A DNA stretch of 64,000 bases from Anaerobacillus alkalidiazotrophicus (GCF_001866055.1 NZ_MLQS01000030.1:435500-499499), one strand, 5' to 3'. Shown: positions 44,581 through 54,270, counted from the first letter of the stretch. The notes: generated by a model from the letters alone, not told the origin. Made by a program: numbers and translations.

Positions 44581-45423
44581 ATGGCAACTTTAACTGTAAA
44601 GGATATGGTTAAGGAAGTAAATGAAGCACATCGTAATATAGCATCAAATGCAGTTCTCGCAGATAAGAAAAAAATTGTCTATAACACGAAAAGTCTAAAC
44701 CTTTGGTATGGAAAAGATCATGCCTTGAAAAATATTGATCTTCCAATTTATGAAAATGAAGTTACAGCTATTATAGGACCTTCTGGTTGTGGAAAATCAA
44801 CATATATTAAGACATTAAATAGAATGGTAGAGCTAGTTCCGATTGTTCGCATTACAGGTGAAATTTTATACCGAGAGCGAAATATATTTGAAAAGTCATA
44901 CAAAGTAGAAGAGCTTCGTACTCGCGTTGGAATGGTGTTTCAAAAACCAAATCCATTTCCAAAATCAATTTTTGAAAATGTAGCGTATGGACCTAAAATT
45001 CATGGTATTAGAGATAAAAAATTATTAAAAGAAATAGTTGAAAAAAGTTTACGAGGAGCAGCAATTTGGGATGAAGTGAAAGACAGACTTCATGAGAATG
45101 CATATGGATTATCGGGTGGACAACAACAACGTTTATGTATCGCTCGTTGCTTAGCCATTGAACCAGATGTGATTCTTATGGATGAACCAACATCGGCACT
45201 AGATCCGATCTCGACTTTAAAAGTTGAAGAACTCGTACAAGAACTTAAGAAAGAGTATAGTATCGTGATTGTTACTCACAATATGCAGCAAGCAGCTCGA
45301 ATTTCAGATAAAACAGCATTTTTCTTAAATGGCGAAGTAGTAGAGTACGATGATACAAATGTCATTTTCTCCAATCCGCAAGACAAACGAACAGAAGACT
45401 ATATTACCGGCAGATTCGGTTAA
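44581..45423 (+). CDS. pstB: Phosphate ABC transporter ATPase PstB
   Basis: The 280-residue ATPase has Walker [10 protein letters not shown] (about residues 69-77), signature [16 protein letters not shown], Walker [14 protein letters not shown], and the PstB-typical [14 protein letters not shown]. It powers high-affinity phosphate uptake. phoU follows after 16 bases. Confidence 0.96.
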   Translation: MATLTVKDMVKEVNEAHRNIASNAVLADKKKIVYNTKSLNLWYGKDHALKNIDLPIYENEVTAIIGPSGCGKSTYIKTLNRMVELVPIVRITGEILYRERNIFEKSYKVEELRTRVGMVFQKPNPFPKSIFENVAYGPKIHGIRDKKLLKEIVEKSLRGAAIWDEVKDRLHENAYGLSGGQQQRLCIARCLAIEPDVILMDEPTSALDPISTLKVEELVQELKKEYSIVIVTHNMQQAARISDKTAFFLNGEVVEYDDTNVIFSNPQDKRTEDYITGRFG

Positions 45424-45439
45424 GGGGCGAGAAAAGTTC

Positions 45440-46096
45440 ATGCACACTAGAGAAACGTTTCATTCAGGGTTAAGTGGTTTAAAAGAAAGTATTGTCAAAT
45501 TGGGTGAACAGGTTGATCAAGCTTTTCATCATGCAATGGACGCCTTTGTTAATAATGATTTTGAAAAAATTCAGAATATTAAAGAAAACGATCTGAAAAT
45601 CAACCAGCAAGAATTAGTTGTTAATGAAAAAGCAACGTTACTAATAGCAAGACAACAACCTGTTGCCTCAGACCTCAGAAAAATTATCGTTGCCTTTAAG
45701 ATCTCTAGTGACCTAGAGCGTGTAGGTGATTTAGCGGTTGATATTTGTAAAGCCGCAGAAAGAATTCCTAAAACAGAAATGGAAATTGATACAACAATAT
45801 TAGTAGAAATGGCTATCATTGCTAGTGGAATGGTTACAAATGCATTAAGAGCCTATGAATCAGGAAATGTTTTAGAAGCTCAGCAAATTGCCCACCTTGA
45901 TGATCAGGTTGATGATATGTATGCACGATTTGTAAAGCAACTTTTTAATATTGTTATCTCAGATCAATTAGAAATTGAACAAGTAACTCAGTTAGCTTTT
46001 ATTTCACGCTATATTGAAAGAATTGCTGATTATGCGACAAATATTGCTGAGTTAATTATTTACGAAGTAAATGGTCAATATTTTGACTTAAACTAA
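45440..46096 (+). CDS. phoU: Phosphate uptake regulator PhoU
   Basis: ATG 45440 gives the expected 218 residues; an upstream in-frame ATG at 45350 lies inside pstB. PhoU has two three-helix bundles, each with the metal-binding signature (SSDLERVGDLAVDICK and SRYIERIADYATNIAE). It restrains Pst and links transport to signalling. A terminator-like hairpin follows the gene. Confidence 0.95.
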   Translation: MHTRETFHSGLSGLKESIVKLGEQVDQAFHHAMDAFVNNDFEKIQNIKENDLKINQQELVVNEKATLLIARQQPVASDLRKIIVAFKISSDLERVGDLAVDICKAAERIPKTEMEIDTTILVEMAIIASGMVTNALRAYESGNVLEAQQIAHLDDQVDDMYARFVKQLFNIVISDQLEIEQVTQLAFISRYIERIADYATNIAELIIYEVNGQYFDLN

Positions 46097-46112
46097 TGAT
46101 AAGCTGACAAAG

Positions 46113-46140
46113 AGAGTGGGATTATACCTACTCTTTTTGT
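46113..46140 (+). terminator. Terminator after phoU
   Basis: AGAGTGGG and CCTACTCT arms with a short loop are followed by TTTTTG. The stem has eight pairs. Confidence 0.65.
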
Positions 46141-46164
46141 TAAAGTTAGTTTCTGGAGGTAAGG

Positions 46165-46971
46165 ATGAGCCAACTAATACTCAAGATAAATCCAGACCCG
46201 ATTATCACAACAAAAATCAGAGAGGATTTTAACGCTGCAGGCTTTGGACTAATTCATACAAATGATATAGAAGAAGCTCTAGAAATAGTAGATAGATTTG
46301 AACCTACTATAATCCTTCTTGATTTAGACTTTATCAGATTCCAAGCATTTGACTTTTGTAGGACGTTACGGCTGCAAAAAGATAATTGGACACCCTTGAT
46401 TCTAATGTCGGAGAAAGACGAAGAATTTGATTTAGTACTTGGATTAGAACTAGGAGCAGATGATTATATTCGAAAACCAGTTAGATCTAAGGAATTGGTG
46501 GCGCGAGTTAAATCAATTTTGAGACGTCAAAGCATTTCATGGCCAAAAAACAAGGAGAAATTTTCTAATGGTACTAATAACCATGACATAATTATAATTG
46601 GAAAACTTACAATTTGTCCCTCAAATTATACCATTAGGATAAATGATAAGATCATTGATTTTACAAGAAAAGAGTTCGAAATCATTTTATATTTATCTCA
46701 AAACAAAGGAACAGCTATATCACGAGAACAACTTCTATCGGTACTAAACGAGGAAGAATTTTTAGCAGATGTACGTGTTATTGATGTTTTTATAAGCAGA
46801 ATTAGGGAAAAAATTGAGCCATGTCGTAGTAAACCCTCGTATATAAAAACAGTTAGAGGCGTTGGATATATGATGCTCCATCAAAATTTACCTTACATAA
46901 AGAAAAGCGCAAGATCCCTTAATCATCCATGTACTTATCATGATAATGAATATCCCTTAAAAAGTTTTTAA
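46165..46971 (+). CDS. Orphan OmpR/PhoB-type response regulator with altered receiver
   Basis: The 268-residue protein has a receiver (1-122) and a winged-helix domain (about 145-245: DFTRKEFEIILYLSQNKG, VRVIDVFISRIREKIEP, YIKTVRGVGYMM). The phospho-acceptor Asp (IILLDLDF), Ser and Lys (YIRKPV) are there, but the usual acidic pair after strand 1 (DDE) reads NPD, so the Mg site is damaged. No histidine kinase is adjacent. About 25 extra basic residues end the protein. It follows pst-phoU after a terminator; a role in phosphate control is possible but unproven. Confidence 0.85.
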   Translation: MSQLILKINPDPIITTKIREDFNAAGFGLIHTNDIEEALEIVDRFEPTIILLDLDFIRFQAFDFCRTLRLQKDNWTPLILMSEKDEEFDLVLGLELGADDYIRKPVRSKELVARVKSILRRQSISWPKNKEKFSNGTNNHDIIIIGKLTICPSNYTIRINDKIIDFTRKEFEIILYLSQNKGTAISREQLLSVLNEEEFLADVRVIDVFISRIREKIEPCRSKPSYIKTVRGVGYMMLHQNLPYIKKSARSLNHPCTYHDNEYPLKSF

Positions 46972-46988
46972 ATTCGCCGCTAATGGAG

Positions 46989-47015
46989 AAAAGCCTATTC
47001 GTCATAGGCTTTTTC
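46989..47015 (+). terminator. Terminator after the response regulator
   Basis: AAAAGCCTA and TAGGCTTTT arms with a seven-base loop are followed by a T. Confidence 0.85.
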
Positions 47016-47117
47016 TGTTGCTTCTAATTTATTGTTGACCCATTAGCTTACTCCAGTTCGCTTTTCAATATCATATATTCAACTCATAGACAGAATTAAT
47101 ATTTTTTAATAATAACT

Positions 47118-47160
47118 TTTACATTTGATTAATATTTCCTTAACAAATTATTGGTATATT
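47118..47160 (+). promoter_or_regulatory. Pho-box-like array and promoter of the chemoreceptor gene
   Basis: TTTACA (47118), TTAATA (47129) and TTAACA (47140) are spaced by exactly 11 bases. A -10-like TATATT (47155-47160) follows nine bases after the last, the same distance as in the pstS promoter. It suggests PhoP control of the chemoreceptor. Confidence 0.6.
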
Positions 47161-47195
47161 TGTCATATCGTGTAGAAACTAGGGGGTTGCTTTTC

Positions 47196-48935
47196 GTGAA
47201 ATATATATATTTTAGTAAAAAAAATTCAAAGAAAGAAAGTAAAAAGAATTATTTGAATACTTTTCATACTGTATTATCAAAGATAAGTTTGCGAAACCGA
47301 TTGTTATTTCTGTTTATTACTTTATTAATTATAGCTACTAACGCCGTTGGAATAACATCCTATATAAAAGCAAAAGAAACAGTTATCCAAACAATTGAAA
47401 ATCGTCTTCAACGAGAAGCTGAAATGATGTCATACATTGCAACAAATTTAAAATTTTTATATGTAAGTGATATGGATTATTTTATGCAACAACTAGAAGT
47501 AAATGTCCGTTCACAACAAGGACAGTTAAATGAGGATGGTATTGAAGCTTACTTTTATTACATAAATAATAACGAAATTACACCTTTTCAAATAAATCAG
47601 GACATAGATATCTTGCTTTATCCATCTCTATTCGAAACAATTCAAAAAAATGAAACAAGAGTGTTCCATACAAGTATTGAAGGAGAAGATTATACAATAT
47701 CAACGCACGAATTAAAGGAAATTGATGCTATGTATTTGATCGTTGTACCAACAAAATCTTATATAGACCCAATAAATGAGATTGCTAAATTTACAATAAT
47801 GGTGATTATTGTTAGCCTAATTATTTCAGTTATTATTATTTTATTATTTGTACAAACATTAACGAACCCATTAAACGTTTTACAAAATACGATGAGGGAA
47901 GTTCGTGAAGGAAATTTAAGTAGTGCAATTTCCATTAAAACAACATTACCTGAAATTATTTCTCTAAATAAGAGTTATAATGCGATGGTTGGGCAAATGC
48001 GACAAATGTTAAATGAAATTACAGATACGACAGTCAAGTTAGAAAATACTGGTAGTGAATTGAAGAGATCCTCTGAAGGAGCGCTAGAGTATAGTCGTCA
48101 GCTGATTGAAGCTATTAGTGTTGTGAAAGAAGGGGCTGACCAAACGGCGGCGAATTCAGAAAGTAGTGTAAATAGTTTCAAAGATATAAAGCAAAAAGTT
48201 GAAGAAATGATGGGTAACATTAACTTAGTTTATAAAAGTTCAATTGGTATGAACACATCTGCTCAATGTGGAGAGAAAAATATTACTCAATTAATAAAAA
48301 CCATTCATTCTTTTGAAGAAGATTTTGATCATATGACAAAAACAATCCAACAAGTAAAAAATCATTCAAGCTCTATTGCTAATTTAGTTGGGTTAATCAA
48401 TGGAATAGCAGAACAAACAAAATTATTAGCCCTAAATGCGACCATTGAAGCTGCTAGAGCTGGCGAATCTGGTAGAGGCTTTGCTGTAGTAGCTAACGAA
48501 GTACGGAAATTAGCAGAACAATCAACAATTGCAACCGAAGAAATCACTCAATCTATTGGGACCATGGAACAAGTTAGTATCGTAGCTACAAACGAGTTCG
48601 ATCATGTTTTGACAAAAATAAAGGCAAACTTATCAGCAGCAAATGAATCAAAGGATTCTTTTGATAATCTTATGGAAGAAATCAATTCGGTAAGTAATAA
48701 AATATTAAGTACACAAGAACAACTAGGAGACTTACAGTTGATATTACCAAGTATTGAGCAATCAACCATTAGCTTTGCTTCGGTTTCCCAGGAAACTTTG
48801 GCTAGTGCTGAGGAAATGTTTGCAACAAGTGATGAGCAAATACAGCAAATGGAAAAAACGAATGAAATTGGGTCAAAGTTAACACAAACATCTAATTCAT
48901 TATTAAACCTCACAAAACAATTTAAGCTAAATTAA
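47196..48935 (+). CDS. Methyl-accepting chemotaxis protein
   Basis: GTG 47196, with AGGGGG ten bases upstream, gives 579 residues. TM1 is at about residues 38-58 ([21 protein letters not shown]), an about 150-residue outer sensor follows, then TM2 ([20 protein letters not shown]), HAMP, and a cytoplasmic signalling rod with the hairpin tip [40 protein letters not shown]. The ligand is unknown. It has a Pho-box-like promoter and is followed by an EAL gene 66 bases on. Confidence 0.93.
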   Translation: MKYIYFSKKNSKKESKKNYLNTFHTVLSKISLRNRLLFLFITLLIIATNAVGITSYIKAKETVIQTIENRLQREAEMMSYIATNLKFLYVSDMDYFMQQLEVNVRSQQGQLNEDGIEAYFYYINNNEITPFQINQDIDILLYPSLFETIQKNETRVFHTSIEGEDYTISTHELKEIDAMYLIVVPTKSYIDPINEIAKFTIMVIIVSLIISVIIILLFVQTLTNPLNVLQNTMREVREGNLSSAISIKTTLPEIISLNKSYNAMVGQMRQMLNEITDTTVKLENTGSELKRSSEGALEYSRQLIEAISVVKEGADQTAANSESSVNSFKDIKQKVEEMMGNINLVYKSSIGMNTSAQCGEKNITQLIKTIHSFEEDFDHMTKTIQQVKNHSSSIANLVGLINGIAEQTKLLALNATIEAARAGESGRGFAVVANEVRKLAEQSTIATEEITQSIGTMEQVSIVATNEFDHVLTKIKANLSAANESKDSFDNLMEEINSVSNKILSTQEQLGDLQLILPSIEQSTISFASVSQETLASAEEMFATSDEQIQQMEKTNEIGSKLTQTSNSLLNLTKQFKLN

Positions 48936-49001
48936 AAAGAGATATGAAATTGAAGAAATAAGTTCATGTGAAGTAGCGATATGAAGGATTGGGGATTATA
49001 C

Positions 49002-49859
49002 ATGGTAATAAAAGTACTCCAAAATAAAAGTTTCTTTCAAAGATGGAAATTTAATCGAAGTTTAGCTAGGCATATGGAGTTAAAAAAATTAAAGTATAGT
49101 GAAATATTACAAGTATTAAAATATAAAAATATTAATACATTGTTTCAACCTATTGTAGGTGTTGTGAACAGTTCATTAATCGGTTATGAAGCATTAAATC
49201 GTCCAATTAAACCAAGAAACTTTTCATCGACCGAAGATTTTTATCGGTTTTTAGGGGATACAGATCAAATATTTCAATTTGAACAGTTAACACGTCAACA
49301 TTCAATTGAGAAATACGTTGAACTAAGTTGGAAAAACAAAAGTACAAATAAAGAGTTTATCTTTTTAAATGTTCATCCTAAAGTATTAAATGATGCAAAT
49401 TACCGAAGCGGAGAAACACTTTTTTTCGTAGAGAAATACGGGCTTGACCCGAGGCAAATTGTTTTTGAAATAACAGAAAAGCAAGCGGTACATGATTATA
49501 CTCAATTTGAAAGAGTATTAGCTAATTATCGTTATCAAGGCTTTAAAATTGCTATTGATGACGTTGGTGCAGGGTATAATAGTTTGAAAACGATGATGTG
49601 TATAAAGCCGGATTTCATTAAATTGGATCGATCATTTATTCAAAAGATAGATAAAAATCATTCACAACAAGAGCTAGTCAATCTATTTGTTCAATATGCC
49701 TCTCAAGCAAACTCTAAAGTTATAGCAGAAGGGGTCGAAAGGTTTGAAGAGCTACAAATATTAATAAAGTTAAAGGTCGATTATGCCCAAGGGTATTATA
49801 TCGGTAGACCTTCTGTAAGTCTTATTGAAAGTGATCTTGACTATAAATTTTCAATTTAA
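49002..49859 (+). CDS. EAL-domain c-di-GMP phosphodiesterase
   Basis: ATG 49002 follows GGGGATT; an ATG at 48981 is in frame but has a poor site. The 285-residue protein has a stand-alone EAL domain with EAL at residues 63-65 (GYEALNRP), the metal Asn (FLNVHP), Glu (FEITE), the DDVGAGYNSL loop (usually DDFG), Lys (KLDR), AEGVE and AQGYYIGRP. All main catalytic residues seem present, so hydrolysis of c-di-GMP is likely. It follows the chemoreceptor and could lower the ligand of the pilin riboswitch. Confidence 0.9.
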   Translation: MVIKVLQNKSFFQRWKFNRSLARHMELKKLKYSEILQVLKYKNINTLFQPIVGVVNSSLIGYEALNRPIKPRNFSSTEDFYRFLGDTDQIFQFEQLTRQHSIEKYVELSWKNKSTNKEFIFLNVHPKVLNDANYRSGETLFFVEKYGLDPRQIVFEITEKQAVHDYTQFERVLANYRYQGFKIAIDDVGAGYNSLKTMMCIKPDFIKLDRSFIQKIDKNHSQQELVNLFVQYASQANSKVIAEGVERFEELQILIKLKVDYAQGYYIGRPSVSLIESDLDYKFSI

Positions 49860-49889
49860 TACTTTTCAATATGAAATTCCTATAAGTAT

Positions 49890-49956
49890 AACTCCACATT
49901 ATTCATTCGATTTTTGTACATAATACATTTGAAAAATAATGTGATAATGTGGAGTT
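49890..49956 (+). promoter_or_regulatory. Inverted repeat covering the hydrolase ribosome binding site
   Basis: AACTCCACATTA (49890-49901) is exactly inverted at 49945-49956, and the right arm includes the GTGGAG ribosome binding site. Readthrough RNA from the EAL gene would hide the site in a hairpin. A possible internal promoter (TTGTAC 49914-49919, TAATGT 49937-49942, spacer 17) would give RNA without the left arm and so an open site. The regulatory reading is inference. Confidence 0.55.
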
Positions 49957-49964
49957 GGTATTTT

Positions 49965-50786
49965 ATGGACAGAAATCAAATTAAAAGCGAGTTTATTACA
50001 ATTTCTAATGTTAAAATTTTTTGTGAACATGTTATAAATGGAAAACCTCCAATGCTCTTCATTCACGGCTTCGCATCCTCTACATATACTTTTAACCGTC
50101 TTTTTCCACTAATAGAAAAACATTTCTCTATAATTGCTATTGATCTTCCAGGGTTTGGGAGGAGTGAAAAGTCTACAACATTTGTCTATTCATTTAAGAA
50201 TTATGCCGAATTAATTGAGCAGTGTATCGATTATTTTAAGCTTACAAATGTAACGATTGTTGGTCACTCTATGGGTGGGCAAATTGCATTATATACCGCT
50301 AAAGCTGTGCCAGAAAAAATCAATAAATTGATTCTATTAGGATGCTCAGGTTATTTAAAACGCGCAAAAAAGTTCCTAATATATGCATCCTACTTACCGT
50401 TCTTTAACTATATTATCTACTTCTACATTCATAAAAAAGAAGTGAAAGATTACTTGAAAAATGTATTTTATAATCACTCATTAATCAACGATGAAATGAT
50501 TAGTGAATTTCGTAAACCGTTATTAGAAAAGAAGTTTTATCAGTCACTTACTCGTTTACTTAGATACCGTGAAGGCGACCTACTATCTCATCAACTAAAG
50601 GCTATTTACACGCCTACATTGTTGATATGGGGGGAGGAAGACAATGTTGTTTCAGTAAATATAGGGAAGAGGTTAGTTTATGATTTACCAAATGCAAAAC
50701 TAATCACATATAAAGAAACTGGTCACCTCATAACTGAAGAAAGACCGGTCGAAGTTTTTGAAGACATATTATCATATACATCTTAA
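49965..50786 (+). CDS. Alpha/beta-hydrolase
   Basis: ATG 49965 follows GTGGAGTTGG; an in-frame ATG at 49914 lies ahead of that site. The 273-residue protein has the oxyanion motif FIHGFASSTYTF, nucleophile GHSMGG (about residues 98-103), acid Asp in WGEEDNVV and His in ETGHLITEE. The cap domain is basic. The substrate cannot be told; esterase or lyso-lipase activity is possible. It is convergent with the PAP2 gene. Confidence 0.88.
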   Translation: MDRNQIKSEFITISNVKIFCEHVINGKPPMLFIHGFASSTYTFNRLFPLIEKHFSIIAIDLPGFGRSEKSTTFVYSFKNYAELIEQCIDYFKLTNVTIVGHSMGGQIALYTAKAVPEKINKLILLGCSGYLKRAKKFLIYASYLPFFNYIIYFYIHKKEVKDYLKNVFYNHSLINDEMISEFRKPLLEKKFYQSLTRLLRYREGDLLSHQLKAIYTPTLLIWGEEDNVVSVNIGKRLVYDLPNAKLITYKETGHLITEERPVEVFEDILSYTS

Positions 50787-50808
50787 AGTGAAACTCATTC
50801 AATTATTA

Positions 50809-51354
50809 CTATTGTCCAGTAAAGAAAACGAATGAGCAAAACACAACAATGATTGACGATACAGTCCCTAGAACTGCACCTATAATACAGTCAGTTGGAT
50901 AATGTAGACCGAGATACATACGTGAAATTCCAACTAAAATGGCGATTGGTAAAAAGAAAATGCTCAACATTGGCATGTGAAGAGAAAAAACGATAGCTAT
51001 AGAAAAAGCAGCCGTTGTATGACCGGAGGGGAATGAGTAATCTGTAAGTGGGTTTGAGCATAATGTAACGTTAGCTAATTTGTTATAAGGTCGCTCTCGG
51101 CAATACATTTTTTTAATAATGTGAACGATGATATGACTTAAGGATAGGGAAATAAGGGCTTCAATAGCCCATGTCTGAACAACTTTTTCTGAAAAGATCA
51201 TCACGATAAGCAATGTAAGTATTGTAAATGTAGCTCCCCCTATATGGGTGATTTTAGGTAGGATATAGTCAAAAGCTCTACATCTTAATTTTGAATTTAC
51301 GAAATGAAAAAGCTGAGTATCATTTACAGAAATCCAATTTACAAATCGGTCCAA
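50809..51354 (-). CDS. PAP2-family membrane phosphatase
   Basis: I choose TTG 51354, seven bases after GGGAGGG; a TTG 21 bases earlier would put the site inside the gene. The 181-residue protein has five or six membrane segments and the three phosphatase motifs KKMYCRERP, PSGH and SRMYLGLHYPTD. It likely acts on phosphatidylglycerol phosphate, undecaprenyl pyrophosphate or phosphatidate at the outer face. Divergent from the glycosyltransferase gene. Confidence 0.9.
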   Translation of the reverse strand: MDRFVNWISVNDTQLFHFVNSKLRCRAFDYILPKITHIGGATFTILTLLIVMIFSEKVVQTWAIEALISLSLSHIIVHIIKKMYCRERPYNKLANVTLCSNPLTDYSFPSGHTTAAFSIAIVFSLHMPMLSIFFLPIAILVGISRMYLGLHYPTDCIIGAVLGTVSSIIVVFCSFVFFTGQ

Positions 51355-51556
51355 CGAATTTCCCTCCCAGTACAATTATTGTAGGTTTAAAGGTATTCAC
51401 TACGCTTCCTTCTACTTCCTATCATAATACATAATTGTAAAGATCACGTTAGTGTCCTGTTGAGATTTTTGTTAAATCTTAATATGAGCTAAATATTATT
51501 TTCATAATTATTTGTTAAGTTATAATTGAAACTACTAATTATGGGAGTGAGTGAAA

Positions 51557-52717
51557 ATGCGTATAGCTATATTTTCTGATACCTACGCCCCCGAAATTAA
51601 TGGGGTTGCAAAAACTTTAAAGCGATACACGGACTATTTAGAAAAAAAGGGTATTGAATATAAGTTATTTGTTCCGGAAAGTAGTACAGCAGTTCCAACA
51701 GTCCCTCAAGTTCAACGTTTTACAAGTATTCCTTTCTTATTGTACCCTGAATGCCGAATAGCCCTTCCTAATCCAGTGCACATTAAGCAAACATTAGAAG
51801 AATTCAAGCCAACTCTTATTCATATCGCTACGCCATTTAACCTTGGCCTTTTTGGTCTTCATTATGGAAAAAAACACAATATTCCAATGGTAGCATCCTA
51901 TCATACGCATTTTGATGATTACCTAGAGTATTACCATTTAACCTTTTTGCAAAAATGGATTTGGAAATACATGGCATGGTTTCATGATTCTTTTGAAAAA
52001 GTTTATGTACCTTCACAAAGTACGAAAGAAAAGCTGCTTAACCAAAAAATTCACAATAATATCGATATTTGGGGAAGAGGTGTAAATCATGATTTTTTTA
52101 CACCGCTTAAACGAGCATCTGACATAAGAAAAAAATATAATATTAACGAGAAGAATGTTCTTCTCTATGTTGGGAGGATTGCTCCAGAAAAAGATGTTCA
52201 TACTGTTTTAGAGACATTTCATGCATTACCAGAAAGGGTAAAAAAAGATACCCATCTGCTTATTGTTGGGGATGGTCCACTATTTAAGCAGTTATCTGAA
52301 CAAAAATATCCGAATATTACATGGACAGGATTTAAAAAAGGTGAGGAATTGGCAGAGATTTATGCTTCTAGTGATGTCTTTATCTTTCCTTCATCTACAG
52401 AAACATTTGGAAATGTTGTATTAGAAGCACTTGCCTCTGGAATACCTGTTATTGGAGCGAACGAGGGAGGTATTCAACATCTTATTTCTCATGGAGAAAC
52501 TGGCTTTTTATGCGGTAAGAAAAATGTAGAAGAATTTGTTTATCAAACTACAATTCTATTAGAGCAAGAATATTTACGTAATGAGTTTGCAGAAAATGCA
52601 CGACGTTTTGCATTAACTCTTTCGTGGGATGAAATCTTTGACCAATTGATTAATAGCTATCAAGATATCATATATAAATCATGGCTTGCAAACAGCCGGA
52701 ATAGACATTATGCATAG
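51557..52717 (+). CDS. GT4-family glycosyltransferase
   Basis: ATG 51557 is nine bases after GGGAG; a GTG at 51551 is too close to it. The 386-residue protein has an N-terminal acceptor domain (FSDTYAPEINGVAKTLKRY) and a C-terminal donor domain (YVGRIAPEKDVHTVLETF; STETFGNVVLEALASGIPVIG with the E(x7)E motif). It resembles GDP-mannose- or glucose-dependent lipid glycosyltransferases of Bacillaceae. Together with PAP2 it may work on membrane or wall lipids; the substrate is unknown. Confidence 0.9.
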   Translation: MRIAIFSDTYAPEINGVAKTLKRYTDYLEKKGIEYKLFVPESSTAVPTVPQVQRFTSIPFLLYPECRIALPNPVHIKQTLEEFKPTLIHIATPFNLGLFGLHYGKKHNIPMVASYHTHFDDYLEYYHLTFLQKWIWKYMAWFHDSFEKVYVPSQSTKEKLLNQKIHNNIDIWGRGVNHDFFTPLKRASDIRKKYNINEKNVLLYVGRIAPEKDVHTVLETFHALPERVKKDTHLLIVGDGPLFKQLSEQKYPNITWTGFKKGEELAEIYASSDVFIFPSSTETFGNVVLEALASGIPVIGANEGGIQHLISHGETGFLCGKKNVEEFVYQTTILLEQEYLRNEFAENARRFALTLSWDEIFDQLINSYQDIIYKSWLANSRNRHYA

Positions 52718-52795
52718 ATAATTATTTGGATTAGACCATAACATATCGTACTATGCCAACATATTTTAGTAGATTGTTAATCGAATATTAATCAT

Positions 52796-52835
52796 AAAGT
52801 GATTTGCTCTAACCTTTAGAGTAAATCACTTTTTT
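52796..52835 (+). terminator. Terminator after the glycosyltransferase gene
   Basis: A 17-bp stem with one G-U pair (AAAGTGATTTGCTCTAA and its complement) is followed by TTTTTT. The T tract is immediately joined by repeat copy 4. Confidence 0.9.
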
Positions 52836-52885
52836 ACCCACTCTTAAAGGGCATTAAGACCCGCTATGATTGAAGTTCGCTTTAT
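52832..52885 (+). repeat. Structured dispersed repeat, copy 4 (remnant)
   Basis: Only the two ends survive in 54 bp: the left part (CCCACTCTTAAAGGGCATTAAGACCC) and right part (TGATTGAAGTTCGCTTTAT). Both stem sections are deleted. Confidence 0.7.
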
Positions 52886-52918
52886 AGTACGAAAAAGTAA
52901 GGTTAATAGAGTATTATA

Positions 52919-52944
52919 TGTAGCTCCATTTAGGTAATTATGAG
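52919..52944 (-). repeat. 26-bp repeat of the MITE-like element at 24271
   Basis: These 26 bases are the exact reverse complement of 24277-24302. Only the left part of the element is found here. Confidence 0.85.
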
Positions 52945-53072
52945 TCACTCAAATGTTAAAAATATTAATATAAATTCAGTTTACTTAATCAATTTTACGA
53001 TTACGAAAATATAATTATCAAACAATAACATTTACTTAATACTACCTCAAAGTTAATTGACTATTATTGTTT

Positions 53073-53425
53073 CAGGAGGAAAAAGGTGTTTACGAGAAGG
53101 TAAGGACGCGTTTGTGTGTTGTATTTATACTATCCCGTGTAGCGTTAGTTGTGGTTGGTGGTGAAGATTAAGAAAAAAGTTAGGAAGCCCTCACCAAGTA
53201 TTACTAGACTTCGAATGCATCAACTGATGTAAAAGAAGATTCACGTTCTGCTTGACTTTAAACTTACATATGCAATTTTTCCTACTGAGGATCAAGATGT
53301 TGAAAAAAACAGTCTATGAAATGGATCGGCGTTAGCTACCGCTTTTCTATTTTAAAGAATTTTACAATTAGATATTATGCCTGAGCGAATGTTGAATCCA
53401 TTCAAACGCTATTAACACTACTTTG
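53073..53425 (+). pseudogene. Possible decayed coding sequence
   Basis: The gap 52945-53475 has no intact gene. A good site (CAGGAGGA, 53073-53080) precedes GTG 53086, which is blocked after five codons. In neighbouring frames short segments look protein-like, for example KVRTRLCVVFILSRVALVVVGGED, then KKVRKPSPSITRLRMHQLM and KIHVLLDFKLTYAIFPTEDQDVEKN, each broken by stops or shifts. They may be the remains of one gene with a signal sequence. I cannot name a family, and chance is not excluded. Confidence 0.25.
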
Positions 53426-53475
53426 TTAAATTATGAATGGTAAGCTTTGTGAAAACAAAATAGGAGGGGTTAGTA

Positions 53476-54270
53476 TTGTTAAACGTTAAAGCGATTGTTC
53501 TAGACTTGGATGGTACTCTTTTAAAAAAGGATGATACGATATCTAGTAGAAATAAAGAGTTTTTAATGGAACAGAAAAAACAAGGAATAAAGATTATCTT
53601 AGCTACGGGGCGTCCGATAAATATGACATTGAAATATCATGAGGAGTTACAACTAGATACGCCATTAATTTGTTTGAACGGCGCAGTCATTTTTGATCGA
53701 CTGAAAGAAAATATTCTAGAGCAATCCGTTATTAGCCCGGTTGAAGCAACAATGGTTTTTGATACAGTTTCTGACCACTATGCTAAAGTTATGATTAGTC
53801 ATACTTCAAAAGCTAACTATGAAATGATCAATCTAATCGGAGATAAAATAACAAATCATGGTCCAATAGAACCAAAAGGAATTTACCCTAATAAGTATGA
53901 ACCATTATTAAAATTATCTGTTCATTTTCAAAATGTGGCTTCAGCTTCTTATGCGTATACAAAACTTCTTTCTCACTTTGAAATCGCCAATTGGGGTGAT
54001 AGTTTTGAAATTACGAAAAAGTCGATAACCAAATGGCATGCTCTGCAAAATGTCTTAAGCTCTTTTCAAATATTACCTCAAGAGGTAGTTGCTTTTGGTG
54101 ATGGTCCAAATGATATTGAGATGTTAAAAAATGTTGGTTGCGGGGTTGCTATGGAGAATGGACGGTTTATGGTAAAGAAAGTAGCTAAATATGTAACTTT
54201 GGACCACGAAAACGACGGAATTACCGAATTTTTTTGTAGGCAACTAACAAAATCAACTCTAATAATTTAA
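53476..54270 (+). CDS. Cof-type HAD phosphatase
   Basis: The 264-residue protein starts at TTG behind AGGAGGGG. HAD motifs: DLDGTLL (I), ATGR (II), Lys in the KSITKWHAL region (III), GDGPNDIEML (IV). The cap is the type IIB seen in Cof/YwtE/YkrA-like phosphatases for sugar phosphates or flavin-type substrates. The substrate is unknown. Confidence 0.9.
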   Translation: MLNVKAIVLDLDGTLLKKDDTISSRNKEFLMEQKKQGIKIILATGRPINMTLKYHEELQLDTPLICLNGAVIFDRLKENILEQSVISPVEATMVFDTVSDHYAKVMISHTSKANYEMINLIGDKITNHGPIEPKGIYPNKYEPLLKLSVHFQNVASASYAYTKLLSHFEIANWGDSFEITKKSITKWHALQNVLSSFQILPQEVVAFGDGPNDIEMLKNVGCGVAMENGRFMVKKVAKYVTLDHENDGITEFFCRQLTKSTLII

